64,000 bases of DNA. Origin: Amyelois transitella. Lineage: Eukaryota > Arthropoda > Insecta > Lepidoptera > Pyralidae. The notes below the pieces were generated by a model, which was not told the origin of the DNA, did not search any database, and saw only the letters and a list, made by a program, of their open reading frames with translations. The position numbers and the translations under genes are program-made. Numbering within the stretch: the first letter of the stretch is position 1; each line of letters begins with the position of its first letter. Location of the stretch: the NCBI RefSeq assembly GCF_032362555.1, contig NC_083528.1, positions 5,146,001 through 5,210,000 of the forward strand, in the 5' to 3' direction. Below, piece after piece: positions 53,646 through 64,000 of the stretch.

Positions 53646-54950
53646 TACTCTGTCAAGAAAGTAGCAGGAAAAGATCAATAATACACAAACTGTTTGTTAT
53701 TCATCCCAATTTATTTTATCACCTTCAAAATATGCTCCTTTAGAAACGATACACTTACGCCAACGAATAATTCAATCATCAAAACATTTTTTAAACGCTG
53801 TTTCCGGAATTGAGGTCAGTTCTCGCCGCGAATTCTCTTTTATGTCTTCTACCGATTGAAAACGGGTGCCACGAAGTGGTAATTTGAGTTTAGGAAAAAG
53901 AAAAAAGTCGGCTGGAACCATATCTGGTGAATATGGTGGTTGCTCGATGGTATTTGTTGAGTGTTTGGTTAAAAATTCGTTCACAATGATGGCCTTGTGC
54001 GAAGGTGCATTATCATGGTGCAAAATCCAAGAATTTTCTTTCCACAAATCTGGCCTTTTTCGTCGGATTTGCTCTCTTAAACGCCGCATAACACTCAAAT
54101 AATATTCCTTATTTACCGTTTGACCTTCCGGCAAGAATTCCGAGTGCACAACACCGCGATAGTCAAAGAAAACAGTCAACATGACTTTGACTTTTGAACG
54201 ACTTTGGCGTGGTTTTTTCGGTTTCGGTTCAGTTGGAAGGCGCCACTCCGAAGCTTGTTGACTAGTTTGCATGTCAAACTCGTAAACCCACGTCTCGTCA
54301 CCAGTAACAATGCGTTTCATGAATGTTGGGTCGGAATTGACTCGTTCTAGCATGTCCTCAGCGACTCTCATGCGATTGAGTTTTTGAAAAAAATTCAGGT
54401 CTTTTGGGACTAGCCGAGCGGCAACATGTTTCATACCCAAATTATTAGTTAAAATGGTACGGATCGACTCGTGAGATACAGAAAGTTCGGTGGCTATCTC
54501 TCTCAAAGTTGAATGAGGATTTTCAGTCACTATTTCCTTCACTTTTGCGATGTTAACTTCAGTTGCAGACGTTGATGGCCTACCATCACATCTCGACCGC
54601 TTTTGAACGCTTTGTACCACTCATAAGCACGAGTTTTTGATAAAGTCGATTCACCGTAAGCCTTCTGTAACATTTTCAGTGACTCCGAACACGATATTCC
54701 ATTGGCAATGCAAAATTTAAGACAAACTCTTTGTTCGATGTTTTTATCCATTATGAAATTAGCAATACACACTAGATATGATATAACTAAAAATAGCACT
54801 GTATTTAATGTAAACAACAGATGCAACTCAAACTCCGCGCCAAAATGGAAAACAGTTGTGCCAATCTAACAACAACAAAAAAAAAACAAAAATTTGAATT
54901 TGGAACCATAAATAAATAATCCATTCCCGATACTTTTCTGACTGAATGTA
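53646..54950 (-). mobile_element. mariner-type DNA transposon, inactivated
   Basis: The left end (ctctgtcaagaaagtagcagg after TA) and the inverse of the right end (cattcagtcagaaaagtatc after TA) are imperfect terminal repeats of about 25-30 bp, flanked by TA, the mariner target dinucleotide. The exact left boundary is uncertain by about 2 bp. The body encodes one broken transposase. Confidence 0.85.
53697..54751 (-). pseudogene. mariner transposase pseudogene (DD34D)
   Basis: The N-terminal part (ATG at 54751: MDKNIEQRVCLKFC) is in one frame up to about FKSGRDV. The rest continues in another frame from about 54600 (GRPSTSATEVN), so a small indel broke the gene. The catalytic residues are still readable: D in TGDETWVYEFD, D in LHHDNAPSH, and D in PADFFLF, with 34 residues between the last two, the mariner DD34D signature. 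After KKCFDD a TGA replaces the usual Trp, and the remaining C-terminus (IIRWRKCIVSKGAYFEGD) follows in frame to a natural TAA at 53697. Two independent lesions make it non-functional. It sits between two host genes and disrupts neither. Confidence 0.92.
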
Positions 54951-55229
54951 CATTATGTCCTTAATGTTTGCTCCCAATGAAAATGCATTAAGAAACACCT
55001 AGAGTATGATGAATAAGTTTTTCTTTCAGCTAGTTATTGTTGATCGATCCCATTCTTTTTTTAGTATAGAAAATCAAGGAGTATTAATCAAGGAAAGGAA
55101 ATTGATTCCCTGCAATGAAAAAATTTAAAAAAGTAAACTAAATTCATGATCAAAATCTTTAATCTCAAGATTTGTACTAAATAAAATTATTAAAATGTTA
55201 TCACAGCCATCTATTGTACTCTTTATATT

Positions 55230-58200
55230 TTAGTTTCGTTTCTTTTTTCTTCTTCCCACCGGTTTCTTTCCAGTAGTTTTCAATTGCTTTCTTCTAGAAA
55301 CTCCTCTCAGAGATGTGGTCAAGGTGATTCTGTCACCTAAATCAATATGTCCTTGGTCCTTCGGAGTAACCCAACTTGTGTCGAATTCGTCACTTTCAAG
55401 AAGCGACTCATCCAGCCACGTTTCTTCTTCAAAATCGATATTTTCACTTATATTGGAATCTTCTAGATCTTCATTTGATTTACTTTGCGTTCTATGCATA
55501 CTCTGGTTTTCCAAAACCCTAGTGTTCACTCCAAAATTAGTTTGTAAAGAACCAGTCTCAGTTATAAATTGTTTCGGCATAGAATTAGTTGGTACCTGTA
55601 AACAAATAATGGCAATGTTTCAAAGTACCATTCAAACAAAAAAAATTAAGATTAAGCTTTTCTAGAACTCTCGCAAATAAAGAAGTGTCCGTCACACACA
55701 CCATTTGAGGGTTCTACACAAAAATGTATCACATCCTTATCCTCTATGGGGGTAGACAATGCCAATATTCTCAAGACGTAGGTAATGATGTACATTATCT
55801 TTTTCAAGTCTTGTGAATATTGGCATTGTCTTAATGTCATAATGGACTTGAGGAATGAGCTCTACACACGCGCGAATTTAGCGCCACCTTAAAAATAATA
55901 CAGGTGTTTCGCAAATCCCAGGGGAACTAAAATTATTAACGGAATGAAAAGTACCTATGTTCTTCTTCAGACATATACGCAAAATTTCAAGAAGGTTGGT
56001 TCAGTAGATAACAAACAAAACAAGAGACAAACAAATAAAAAATAACGAATAAATTATGCCTTCGCATTTATAATGTTAGCAGCGGAACTCACTTCACGAT
56101 CAGATATTCTACTTGTCTCTGGCTGTTCCGCCCCCGCAGTTACATCTTCATTTGTCTCTGGTTGTAGTTCTAATGGCTCGTTCGTCTCTCTTTCGAAGGG
56201 ATCCTCTTCTTTCTTTATTACTACGTCGTCGAAATTATCTCTGTGAAAATATATTAAAAAAAATAAAGCTTTAGTTAATATACCTTGAAGAAAAATCAGA
56301 GACGTTCTGGCAGAATACGGGTCTAGAGTACCCGATACCGACAAGTATGAAGCGAAAGAATTCAGGAATCACAATTAATGTTTATTCTATCTATTTTAAA
56401 TTCTTGCGGTGGTGAGGGGCAAACAGGTAAACCTGGGAATTCAGGCAACTGTATGTGTAACAAATTTAACGTTCTTGATAACTTTAATTTTTCCTAAGTC
56501 ACCTCAACATACAAAAGTTACCAAGTAACCCTCGGTAAGTCTGTCTGATGGTTACACTTTCACTGAACCGATTTTGATGGAATTTTGGCACAGAGAGTAA
56601 ATCCTGAGTTAGTACTACTTTTTACTGCTAAATAGGAAACCACGTGGACAAAAGCTAGTAAAGAAATACATCACATACCCATGGTGGTTCGCAGCTTCCT
56701 CTAATGCGATTATTTTCAGTCTTACTGCGTCTATGATGCGTTTAATTTCATGCTGAAAAATAAAATTTGTTTTTAATGAAAAATACAACAGAAATGTCAT
56801 TACGGCGATTGAAAGTGTATATATGTAGTGTGAGTATAATAGCTAATGGATGGTCTTAGCTAATAGTATTAGAGGGTCATAAATTCATATGTAATTGAGA
56901 ATAAGACTATATTTAACTTTTATAAATACTTGAATGAGTAGATATTAGAATATTATTTTTACTTGATACGCTTGTAGAAATTCGTTTAGTTTATATCTAG
57001 TATATAATAGAATACAAGTTTCCTCTATAAGTGAATACTCGTATTCTTTTGAGAAATAAATTCTTAAACCTATAGAGGTGTAAAAAAGGCATTTTTTTAT
57101 TTATGGCGCGAACATATTTGAGCAAACCAGAGCGCGCCATTTTAACTCGCGGACTGTCTAGACTACTTAGTAGACTCTACTACGATAATACTATTATGAG
57201 CGAGGATAGCAGGAGACATTTTTTTTTTTCAGTTTTAATATTCTTTAAAAAAGGTCGTATTTGCGCTATTCTGAGCCCTCGAATATTTCCGATAATACAT
57301 TTATTATGCAAGGTCTTCCCAGTAAGTAATCAAATGATACTTGTGTTGGGAATTTTCTGTATTTTTGCATTGCAATCCATGACAGGTTAAATGCGCGAAA
57401 TGTATATGCTTTTTAACACCTATAATTGTACCGCATTTATAGCAAATAAAGTATTTGTATTTGGAAATAATTTAAAATATGATAGTACTGTAGCGAAACT
57501 CACATAAGGCTTCGGCGTGCTCACGCGCAGTATGTAATGCAGCGGATGCACCAATTTGCTCTCGCACTCGCCGCACAAGTCGTAGTTGTCACATTGTATG
57601 CAAGTGTATCTGAAACTGATAATAAAATACACATAAAACCTCATATTATTAGCAAAAGTTGACCAATTTGATCAGTTTATAAGCTTATCCCTGATTCGCC
57701 TTTCACAACATCCATAATGGAGTGGTTCTATTCTAAAGTGCAGGAAATATGCGAAATAATATAATAATACTCAATAATATGAAAAAAATGTAATGCTTAC
57801 CCTATTATTTCTCCTAAGCAGTGGTCACATGTAAAACCTTCATGTTTTTCCCTTACATACTCGTTTTCTTTATTTTCATCTGAAATAAACATTATTTAGT
57901 GTATTTTTTTAAAATAAGGATCCCTTGATTTGTGAAGATTCTTAATTAATAAAAGAAATAATAAAGACATAAGAATGTTCAGAGTGCGTAAAATTGTAAA
58001 GTCGGAAGAACACTAGGTACATACATACATACATATAGTCACGTCTTTATCTCTTACGGGGTACACAGAGCCCACATTCTCAAAAAGACTAAAGGGCGAC
58101 GTGCAGCTGTATCGCTTAAAGGTAGAATTGAAATTCAGACAGAGACAGGTTGCCAATCGCCTAAGAGGAGAATTCATTGTTATAAACAAGGGATCGGAAG

Positions 58201-61200
58201 CCTTTCCCTTAGTCGAATCGTGTTATAATGATCCATGGTCACCGAACAGACGGAGCAGTAGCCGGCTGGTTTTCAGTCGCTCGGTGACCACTGATCATTG
58301 TAACACGATTCGAAACGTCCGAGATAAAAAAAGGGTACGTTACGGTATTTATAGCTACATACAAACATACATATGGTTACAGACAGACTCAACAGTCTTG
58401 AAAAGACTGATAGGCCACGCTCAGCTATTTGGCTTAATGATACATACATACATACATATGGTCATGTCTATATCTCTTGCGGGGTAGACAATGCCAACAG
58501 TCTTGAAAAGATTTAATGATAGAATTGAGATTTACTTATTAACAGTATAATGCAACACGAAATTTTAAAATCAGAGATCTTTCCACTTGCCACGATATCT
58601 GCACACTTATTTCGCTTCATCCACACAGCATTCATAACTCTCCTCGTGCAAACTTTGTTGTACTCTTGACCTGACCTTTCGTGAAAGTATCTTACTTGCA
58701 GGTGGAATGATGATGAGAACGTACCTGGATGGTCGCCGTCAGTGAGTCGTGTCGATTGCTCACATGAAAACTGCGGGTCTGATGATTCGGATTCACCATC
58801 TAAAATAAAATAATACATTTAAGTAAAAAAAAAATATCGCTTGTCTGTAAAGTCAGTTTACTGACGAAAGTTGAACGTGACAACGTCTTAAGAAAATACT
58901 GATGGAATGGTAGCATTTTTCAAAAGAGAATTTTAATTTCATTTGTTTAATAGATTTGTATGATATGGAGAAGGAGGTATTATAGGAATTAACCAGTGAG
59001 ATGGCAATTGACTTTAATTGGAAGAAACTACAATACTGTTCCGACCCCACGTAGAAAGTGAGAAAAGGTAACGAAGAAGAAGAAGAAGAGAAGGAGGACG
59101 TTGCCGAACGCGAAGGCCGATTGTGCCTTTGATTTGTCGCTCGTTCTTCAAGCTTTACATGGAACGCCTCAGAGCGAGGTAACGCCGCATGAGTCATGTT
59201 TTTTCGTGCATGCAGCCGGCTCAATCGAATTATAAGACATCGTCACGTCAAAAAACCCAGTAAAGCGCGAGTTAAACTCGCTCACCGACCGTAAAATCCT
59301 TACAATCCTCCCCCTGGCTTCAGTCCCGGTTGCATCCTCTGGCAAGGAGCCCGGGGTATGACTTTGACCATGGATCTTGGTTTAGGTGAGTCAGGTTTTT
59401 ACACGAAGCCACTCCCATCTGACCTCCGCAACCTTTGCAGGTTACCCTAACCCGTATTGGATCGATCATGGTAACACATCCCGTTGCCTGAATGTGTAGG
59501 TTTCCTCGCGACGTTTTCCTTAACCGTAAGAACATCGTTAAGTATTCAAATGTACAAACTTCGAAAATAGTTATTGGTACATGGCCGAGGTGGGATTCGA
59601 ACCGGTGCCTTTATGCGCATCACGCATTTTAACCGGGCACATTACCGATTCGTCCACCGACGCTCTCCAGTAAAATCTAAAATATTCTTATTTATATTAC
59701 AAATGCGAAAGTAACCCTTGTGTACCTGTGCGTTAGGGCTAATTTCCTGTCATGCGTTTTGTCGCCCGCAATACGCGGATTCGAAATCTTTGTCCTGCGA
59801 GTGACCAGGAGCGTAAGCACCCGTACGCAAGCGATAAAACGCATGACAACAAAAGCGCACTCACATTTAAAATACTGAACCGATTTTGATGGAATTTGCT
59901 ACAGAAATAGGGTAAACGAGTATGTAATAGAAATACCAAGGTTTTTCATGTGACCGTTGCTTAGGAGAGATAATAGGGTATAAACATTTACAATTATGTT
60001 TTCTTATTTATAACTTCTTTCTTGCAGAAACCGATGTACAATATGATGATAAACAAAGAGTGCAGTTTATTAAAAAATATGCTTATAGTGCGTCGCTAGA
60101 TTCAGTGAAGTAGTTAGAATATATACGTTAGTCCGTACCTTGAGTACGCACATAAAAGTACGCCTCTTTTCTGGCAGTGACTAACTTAATCGTAATTTCA
60201 TTCATTTTTTTTAATGTGCAATGTGCATTCTTCCACGATTTATACTATTCTATTCATCCACATTCATAACTCTCTTCGTGCAAGCCCGTCAGTATCGGGT
60301 ACTCTTGACCTGACCTTTTGCCAGGAAGTCCCCAGGAGGAATAATGAAGAGAACGTAGGTACCTGAATTGTCGCCTTCAATGAGGTTGGTCGATTGCTGC
60401 CATGAAAATTGCGGGCCTGGTGATTCAGCATCTAAAATGGAACATTTAAACAGGTACATAGTATAGTCACATCTATATCCCTTCCGGGGTAGACAAAGCC
60501 AACATTCTTGAAAAGACTGAAAGGCCATGTTCAGAGCTGTATGGCTTTTTGATGGAATTGAGATTTAAATTGTGACAGGTTGGTAGCCCATCGCTTACAA
60601 GAGGAATCCTCTTTTTACATCCATGCTAACAATAAGGAGTGGTTTTATTCTTAATTGGATCTGTCGTGGTAACACATCCAGTTGTCAAATTCAGGTTTTC
60701 TCACGATGTTTTTCCTCTTCGTCAGAGCACCGGTTTTTATTTTAAAGTGGTAAAAAATAAAGCGTAGTGTGAAGTGATATACTATTTACCTGAGAGTCCA
60801 CTCAGACTTTCAACGTTCGACAAAGTAGACTCATCATCATCATCAGTTCTTCTTCGCTTCCAGGTACGGGATGAAGACGGTTCCGTACCATCTGAAACCA
60901 AAAGACGCGTGTTAGTTACAGTATTAACGTGTGATTCAACATTATCCTTTATTAGAATACTAGCTGTGCCCGCGACTTCGTCTGCGTGGAATAGTTATTA
61001 TTGGCATGATTGAAGCCCTTTAGGATGAATAATTTTCCCCGTTCTTTTTTTCACATTTTCCATTATTTCTTTGCTCCATATAGTTGCAGCGTGATGTTAT
61101 ATAGCCTAAAGCCTTCCTCGATAAATGGTCTATTCGACGCTAAAATAATTTTTAAATTCGAATCAGCAGTTCCTGAGATTAGCGCGTTCAAACAAACAAA

Positions 61201-64000
61201 CTCTTCAGCTTTATAATATTAGTATAGATAAGCATAAAAAGGTACAGACAGCGAGTAGTGACTTAGTATTATACTATGTAATGTAATGATCCTAGTGCTG
61301 ATGTGCTACAAGCACGCAAGCAAGCTGTGGAGTCTCCTAACACAGGTATGTATTACATACTTAACAGGAGACTTCAAACACTTTTGTTATTTACCATATT
61401 GTAAGTTAAAGAATAAATATTTTTTCATTTTTCATTTTATTCATTTTTCACTTGCCTTGTGTAAATTTTGATGATGAGAAATTTTCAACCCTGGACGCTT
61501 GATCGGTATTCTAAAACAAAAATATATATTAAATAACATAGGTACATATTTAGGTAGGCTTAATAGGGAATATCATGATGTTACAGCAAAAATATAGGAA
61601 ATATAGAATTGACAAGCCTTTTTGTTTTGATTTGCTTTTATTTTTTAAATATAAATTATTATTATTAGGTACCATATTTAAAGCATTTTAAATTAAAATC
61701 CAGTACAAGTGTATGTGAAAAAATCCGACAGTGTTACACAAGATGCATCTGGTCACGTCTATATCCCTTGGGGGGTAGACAGAGCCAACAGTCTTGAAAA
61801 GACTGATCGGCCACATTCAGCTATTTGGATTAATGATAGAATTGAGATCCAAATAGTGACAGGTTGCTAGCCCATCGCCTAAAAAAACAATCCCAAGTTT
61901 GTAAGCCTAATATAAATTATAAATTAATCGCCTTTTACGACAACCATGGGAAAGAGATGGAGTGGTCCTATTCTTTTTTTTATTAGTGCCAGGAACCACA
62001 CGGCACTTCTATCATCTACAAAAATGGCTGCCAGTACAAAGGGATGCAAATTTATACAAAGTTCCTCTTGGTTATCGGTAAAATATTTAGAAGAAGGTAA
62101 CATTCACCTACCCAGTTTATAAACTACTAGATACTATACCCCCATTTTGTACTACATTTAAAACGAATAATATATATATATATATTTAATATTTATTTAT
62201 TTATAGGTAGTTCTAGAAATTGTAGCGATACATACATTAATCGTGGAGGTACTAGCAACATCAATGTTTATATTGCACTTTTCATTCAGCCCGTCATATC
62301 TAGCCCGTAGCTAAAAAGGGATTACGAAACTTATCAACATAAAATCATTAATTTGTATTGTAGAAATTCAAAAGCTCTGTTACTCCCTTACATATTTCCT
62401 TTAGATATATATAATCCCTTTAATAATAGTCGGGAGTTAATATAAATAAACTATTATCAATTCACAGATAATATTTTTATAGTACTAATCATGGACGTAA
62501 TAATAAATAACAGGACTGAGCACTGTTGACCATAAGTCGGTCCGAGTAGGATGGGTAGTACAGAGGCTATTTGTTTCTTTCTATTAAAGTGTCCATGATA
62601 TAGATTTTTCGTGGAACAAAGTATATTTGTATAATATTATATTTTAATAGGTAGACTACTCATTTAGGTATCATAAATGTACGTATCATATGTGTATGTA
62701 AAGATTTGAGTAAAATAGGATAGGGATAGTGAACAAATAAAGTTAAATAAAAGAAAACTATGATTGTACATAGATTTTTATTAAAATCACAAATGACTAA
62801 ATAAAATTGTTTTGTGGAGTTTTTGACGCAGGCCTAGCTATTGTTTTTACCAGCTGTAACTCATGTGGTTCTTCATAATTTTCAATAGGGTGTAAAAACA
62901 AAGATTAGCTTACGTTTAAAAATCCCAGTTTTCCTCTATTACTTTTAAACACTTAAAAGGATTTTGATAAAACATGTTTGAGATCCATCGCATAAAATTT
63001 TGTTAGCAAATAAAAAAAACAAATCTAAATCAGTTTACCCGTTTAAGAGCTATGGTGTCACGTCCACAGATGTTTAAAAATCCCAGCTTTTCCTCTTTAA
63101 CTTTTGAACGCATATGACTTTTTTGTATAATTTTAAGCGCCTCACGATAAACTACAATTTAGCTAATAATACTTAATAAATCCATCAATTATCGTGGATA
63201 ATTTAGGTTATAAAATAATTTCCACGCATTTTTTAAATTTAAACTGATTTTGATAAAACATAGCTAATAACCATTGCATAACAATTAGCTAGCAAATAAA
63301 AAAAACGCATCTAAATCAGTTTCCTCATTCAAGAGCTATGATGCCACGTCCACAGACACACTTAGCGGTCAAACTTATAACAACCCTCTTTTTGTGTCGG
63401 GGGTTAAAGCAGTAGACTTTATTTGCTTAAATATGTATTAGCTTAGCATACATACCGATGGAAACACAAATGGTATTACATCTACTTTTAATAGCTGTCG
63501 CGAGTTAGCTTCATAAAAGTCTTCTTTTTTGAAGTGACGGCTACAGACAACGGAGTTTTTCGTTATTTTTTGCGACGTTGTAATAACATCTATCCACTTT
63601 TGTTTCATTTCTCCATCTTTAGGAAAACTGAAAGGAATATAATCACACTATCAAAATATTTTTCTGGCTTGTGACCACAAATTATATGTAATAATGTGTT
63701 TTTGAAATAGTACTCAACATGGTAATATGGTATTACATTGCAATAATTATAACATTTACTTTATAGTTTGCTTGTTTGTTTTGGTTAGTTAAACGTGAAC
63801 CTACTGAAATGTTATTAAAAAATATTTAAATAGCTAATATAGTAACAATTACTCAATTATCATTTACAGTCTATTGTTCGTAAGCTTGTTTTCATTTTAC
63901 ATACAATACAAACAAGATATGAATCGCCGGGACACCCTACTTGTCAATATTCAAAATTGTTTTCGATTGGCTTACCTGTGAAACGATATCCCACAACCTG
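55230..64000 (-). CDS. THAP-domain / ZZ zinc-finger protein (5' incomplete)
   Basis: Minus-strand exons in order: 63976->64000 (start outside the window), 63456-63627, 61456-61510, 60790-60891, 60363-60431, 58725-58799, 57801-57879, 57504-57609, 56679-56752, 56093-56240 and 55230-55595 (TAA). All phases join without a stop. The first two exons give a THAP domain: GCGISFHR, FPKDGEMKQKW, VVCSRHFKKEDF and the closing VIPFVFP, including C, W, C-x2-H and P marks. Exons 7-8 give a ZZ zinc finger: HEGFTCDHC, CIQC, CGEC and HPLHY. A helical exon follows (HEIKRIIDAVRLKIIALEEAA), then acidic linkers and a basic tail (GRRKKKRN). The intron after 61456 uses a GC donor (AAG|GCAAGT). Exons at 60363 and 58725 are duplicates. 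Known THAP proteins bind DNA, and ZZ domains often bind histone or protein N-termini, so a nuclear chromatin role is inferred. No named orthologue recognised. Confidence 0.82.
55754..55830. repeat. Inverted duplication, 24-bp arms
   Basis: Arms 55754-55777 (agacaatgccaatattctca, then agac) and 55807-55830 pair with one mismatch around a 29-nt loop. Both arms derive from the tagacagagccaacagtctt segment of family A, so two small antiparallel pieces of the repeat make the palindrome. It lies in the last intron of the THAP-ZZ gene. Confidence 0.7.
55940..56083 (+). mobile_element. Family F 3' end next to a THAP-ZZ splice donor
   Basis: tttcaagaaggttggttcag, tagataacaaacaaaacaag and tgccttcgcatttataatgt. 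It runs antisense to the gene and ends about 10 bp from the donor site of exon 56093-56240. Confidence 0.55.
57101..57155 (+). repeat. Short repeat shared with 46925-46995
   Basis: atggcgcgaacatatttgag, then agagcgcgccattttaactc. It lies in an intron of the THAP-ZZ gene; the 95-codon frame starting here has no other support. Confidence 0.4.
58025..58160 (-). repeat. Family A fragment, antisense, in THAP-ZZ intron
   Basis: catacatacatatagtcacg, gggtacacagagcccacatt and aagactaaagggcgacgtgc. A second antisense piece follows at 58440-58530 (acatacatatggtcatgtct, ggggtagacaatgccaacag). Confidence 0.65.
58570..58690 (-). repeat. Family D fragment downstream of duplicated exon (distal copy)
   Basis: gatctttccacttgccacga, cttatttcgcttcatccaca and gttgtactcttgacctgacc. 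The same family lies in the same place beside the sister exon at 60363. Confidence 0.6.
59300..59672 (-). repeat. Full-length family C SINE, antisense
   Basis: The right end has the tRNA-like head (gattcgaaccggtgcctt on the + strand is the inverted B box; gttttaaccgggcacattac is the inverted A-box region). The body and 3' part run leftward to ctggcttcagtcccggttgc and cctccccctgg. It defines the family at about 370 bp. Confidence 0.75.
59695..59995 (-). mobile_element. RTE-like repeat remnants in THAP-ZZ intron
   Basis: attacaaatgcgaaagtaac at the left and actgaaccgattttgatgga near 59874 are typical pieces of the genome-wide family that also occurs near 56560-56660. Confidence 0.4.
60150..60330 (-). 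repeat. Family D fragment downstream of duplicated exon (proximal copy)
   Basis: aaaagtacgcctcttttctg, tcatccacattcataactct, gcaagcccgtcagtatcggg and tactcttgacctgacctttt. Confidence 0.6.
60470..60660 (-). repeat. Family A repeat, antisense, in THAP-ZZ intron
   Basis: agtcacatctatatcccttc, ggggtagacaaagccaacat, tttttgatggaattgagatt and gtgacaggttggtagcccat. A family C scrap follows to about 60740. Confidence 0.75.
60962..61228 (+). mobile_element. RTE-like repeat in THAP-ZZ intron
   Basis: ctagctgtgcccgcgacttc, gtctgcgtggaatagttatt, agcagttcctgagattagcg and ttcagctttataatattagt. A classic insect non-LTR 3' terminus, different from family F. Confidence 0.55.
61751..62006 (-). repeat. Full-length family A repeat, antisense, in THAP-ZZ intron
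   Basis: ggtcacgtctatatcccttg at the left to gtgccaggaaccacacggcac at the right, with all internal blocks present. Confidence 0.88.
62870..63410. repeat. Dispersed repeat with internal duplicated module
   Basis: The module attttgataaaacat, ccat(c/t)gcataa, agcaaataaaaaaaac, tctaaatcagttt, aagagctatg(g/a)tg(t/c)cacgtccacaga occurs at about 62960-63072 and again at 63245-63358. The second copy continues to caaacttataacaaccctct and tttgtgtcgggggtta, a sequence seen at the ends of insect repeats. It lies in the THAP-ZZ intron between exons 63456 and 61456. Confidence 0.55.

Noticed and set aside
53866-54102. Plus-strand 78-residue open frame
   Set aside because: Antisense shadow of the mariner transposase.
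55315-55665. 116-codon open frame on the + strand
   Set aside because: Antisense of the last THAP-ZZ exon.
57103-57390. 95-codon open frame on the + strand
   Set aside because: Starts in a short dispersed repeat and runs into low-complexity sequence; intronic to the THAP-ZZ gene.

Overview
The window looks like nuclear DNA of a moth or butterfly (Lepidoptera). It is AT-rich and intron-rich. It carries many short dispersed repeats with ATGT-type tails, tRNA-derived SINEs and non-LTR 3' ends of a kind familiar from lepidopteran genomes. Its host genes include an insect-type TASK potassium channel and a ZAD zinc-finger protein, an arthropod-specific class. No bacterial gene, CRISPR array or true rRNA/tRNA gene was seen. 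The species cannot be named from the sequence alone.

Layout. (1) About 1-31,250 has no convincing host coding exon. It is a mosaic of repeat family A (SINE-like, about 260 bp, ATGT tail), family B (SINE with A and B boxes), family C (a second tRNA-headed SINE), family D, LINE 3' ends (families E and F) and a few LINE ORF scraps, with GC-rich promoter-like islands and several near-perfect foldback hairpins. (2) 31,252-35,243 is an apparently complete two-gene PIF/Harbinger transposon with matching 14-bp terminal inverted repeats and a 3-bp CAG target duplication. It encodes a Myb/SANT-like protein (+, 4 exons) and a DDE transposase (-, 5 exons), both open and splice-consistent. (3) 36,477-44,188 (+) is a complete nine-exon two-pore-domain K+ channel of the TASK type, followed by about 4.5 kb of repeat-poor AT-rich DNA that may be a long 3' UTR. 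(4) 49,290-52,449 (-) is a five-exon ZAD-C2H2 zinc-finger gene. (5) 53,646-54,950 is a dead mariner with a frameshift and a nonsense codon. (6) 55,230 to beyond 64,000 (-) is a gene with a THAP domain, a ZZ zinc finger and an acidic/basic C-terminus. It has a tandemly duplicated small exon and one GC-AG intron, and its first coding exon runs off the window.

The host genes are unlikely to be an operon-like unit. The channel acts at the plasma membrane; the ZAD-ZNF and THAP-ZZ proteins are probably nuclear DNA/chromatin factors. The most noteworthy items are the intact-looking Harbinger, the THAP+ZZ architecture with its exon duplication, the matching intron positions in both TASK pore loops, a cluster of TTACGYAA (bZIP-like) sites at 10.1-14.2 kb, and the foldback hairpins. 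Exon structures were worked out by hand from splice consensus, reading phase and protein-family similarity; no transcript or database search was available.
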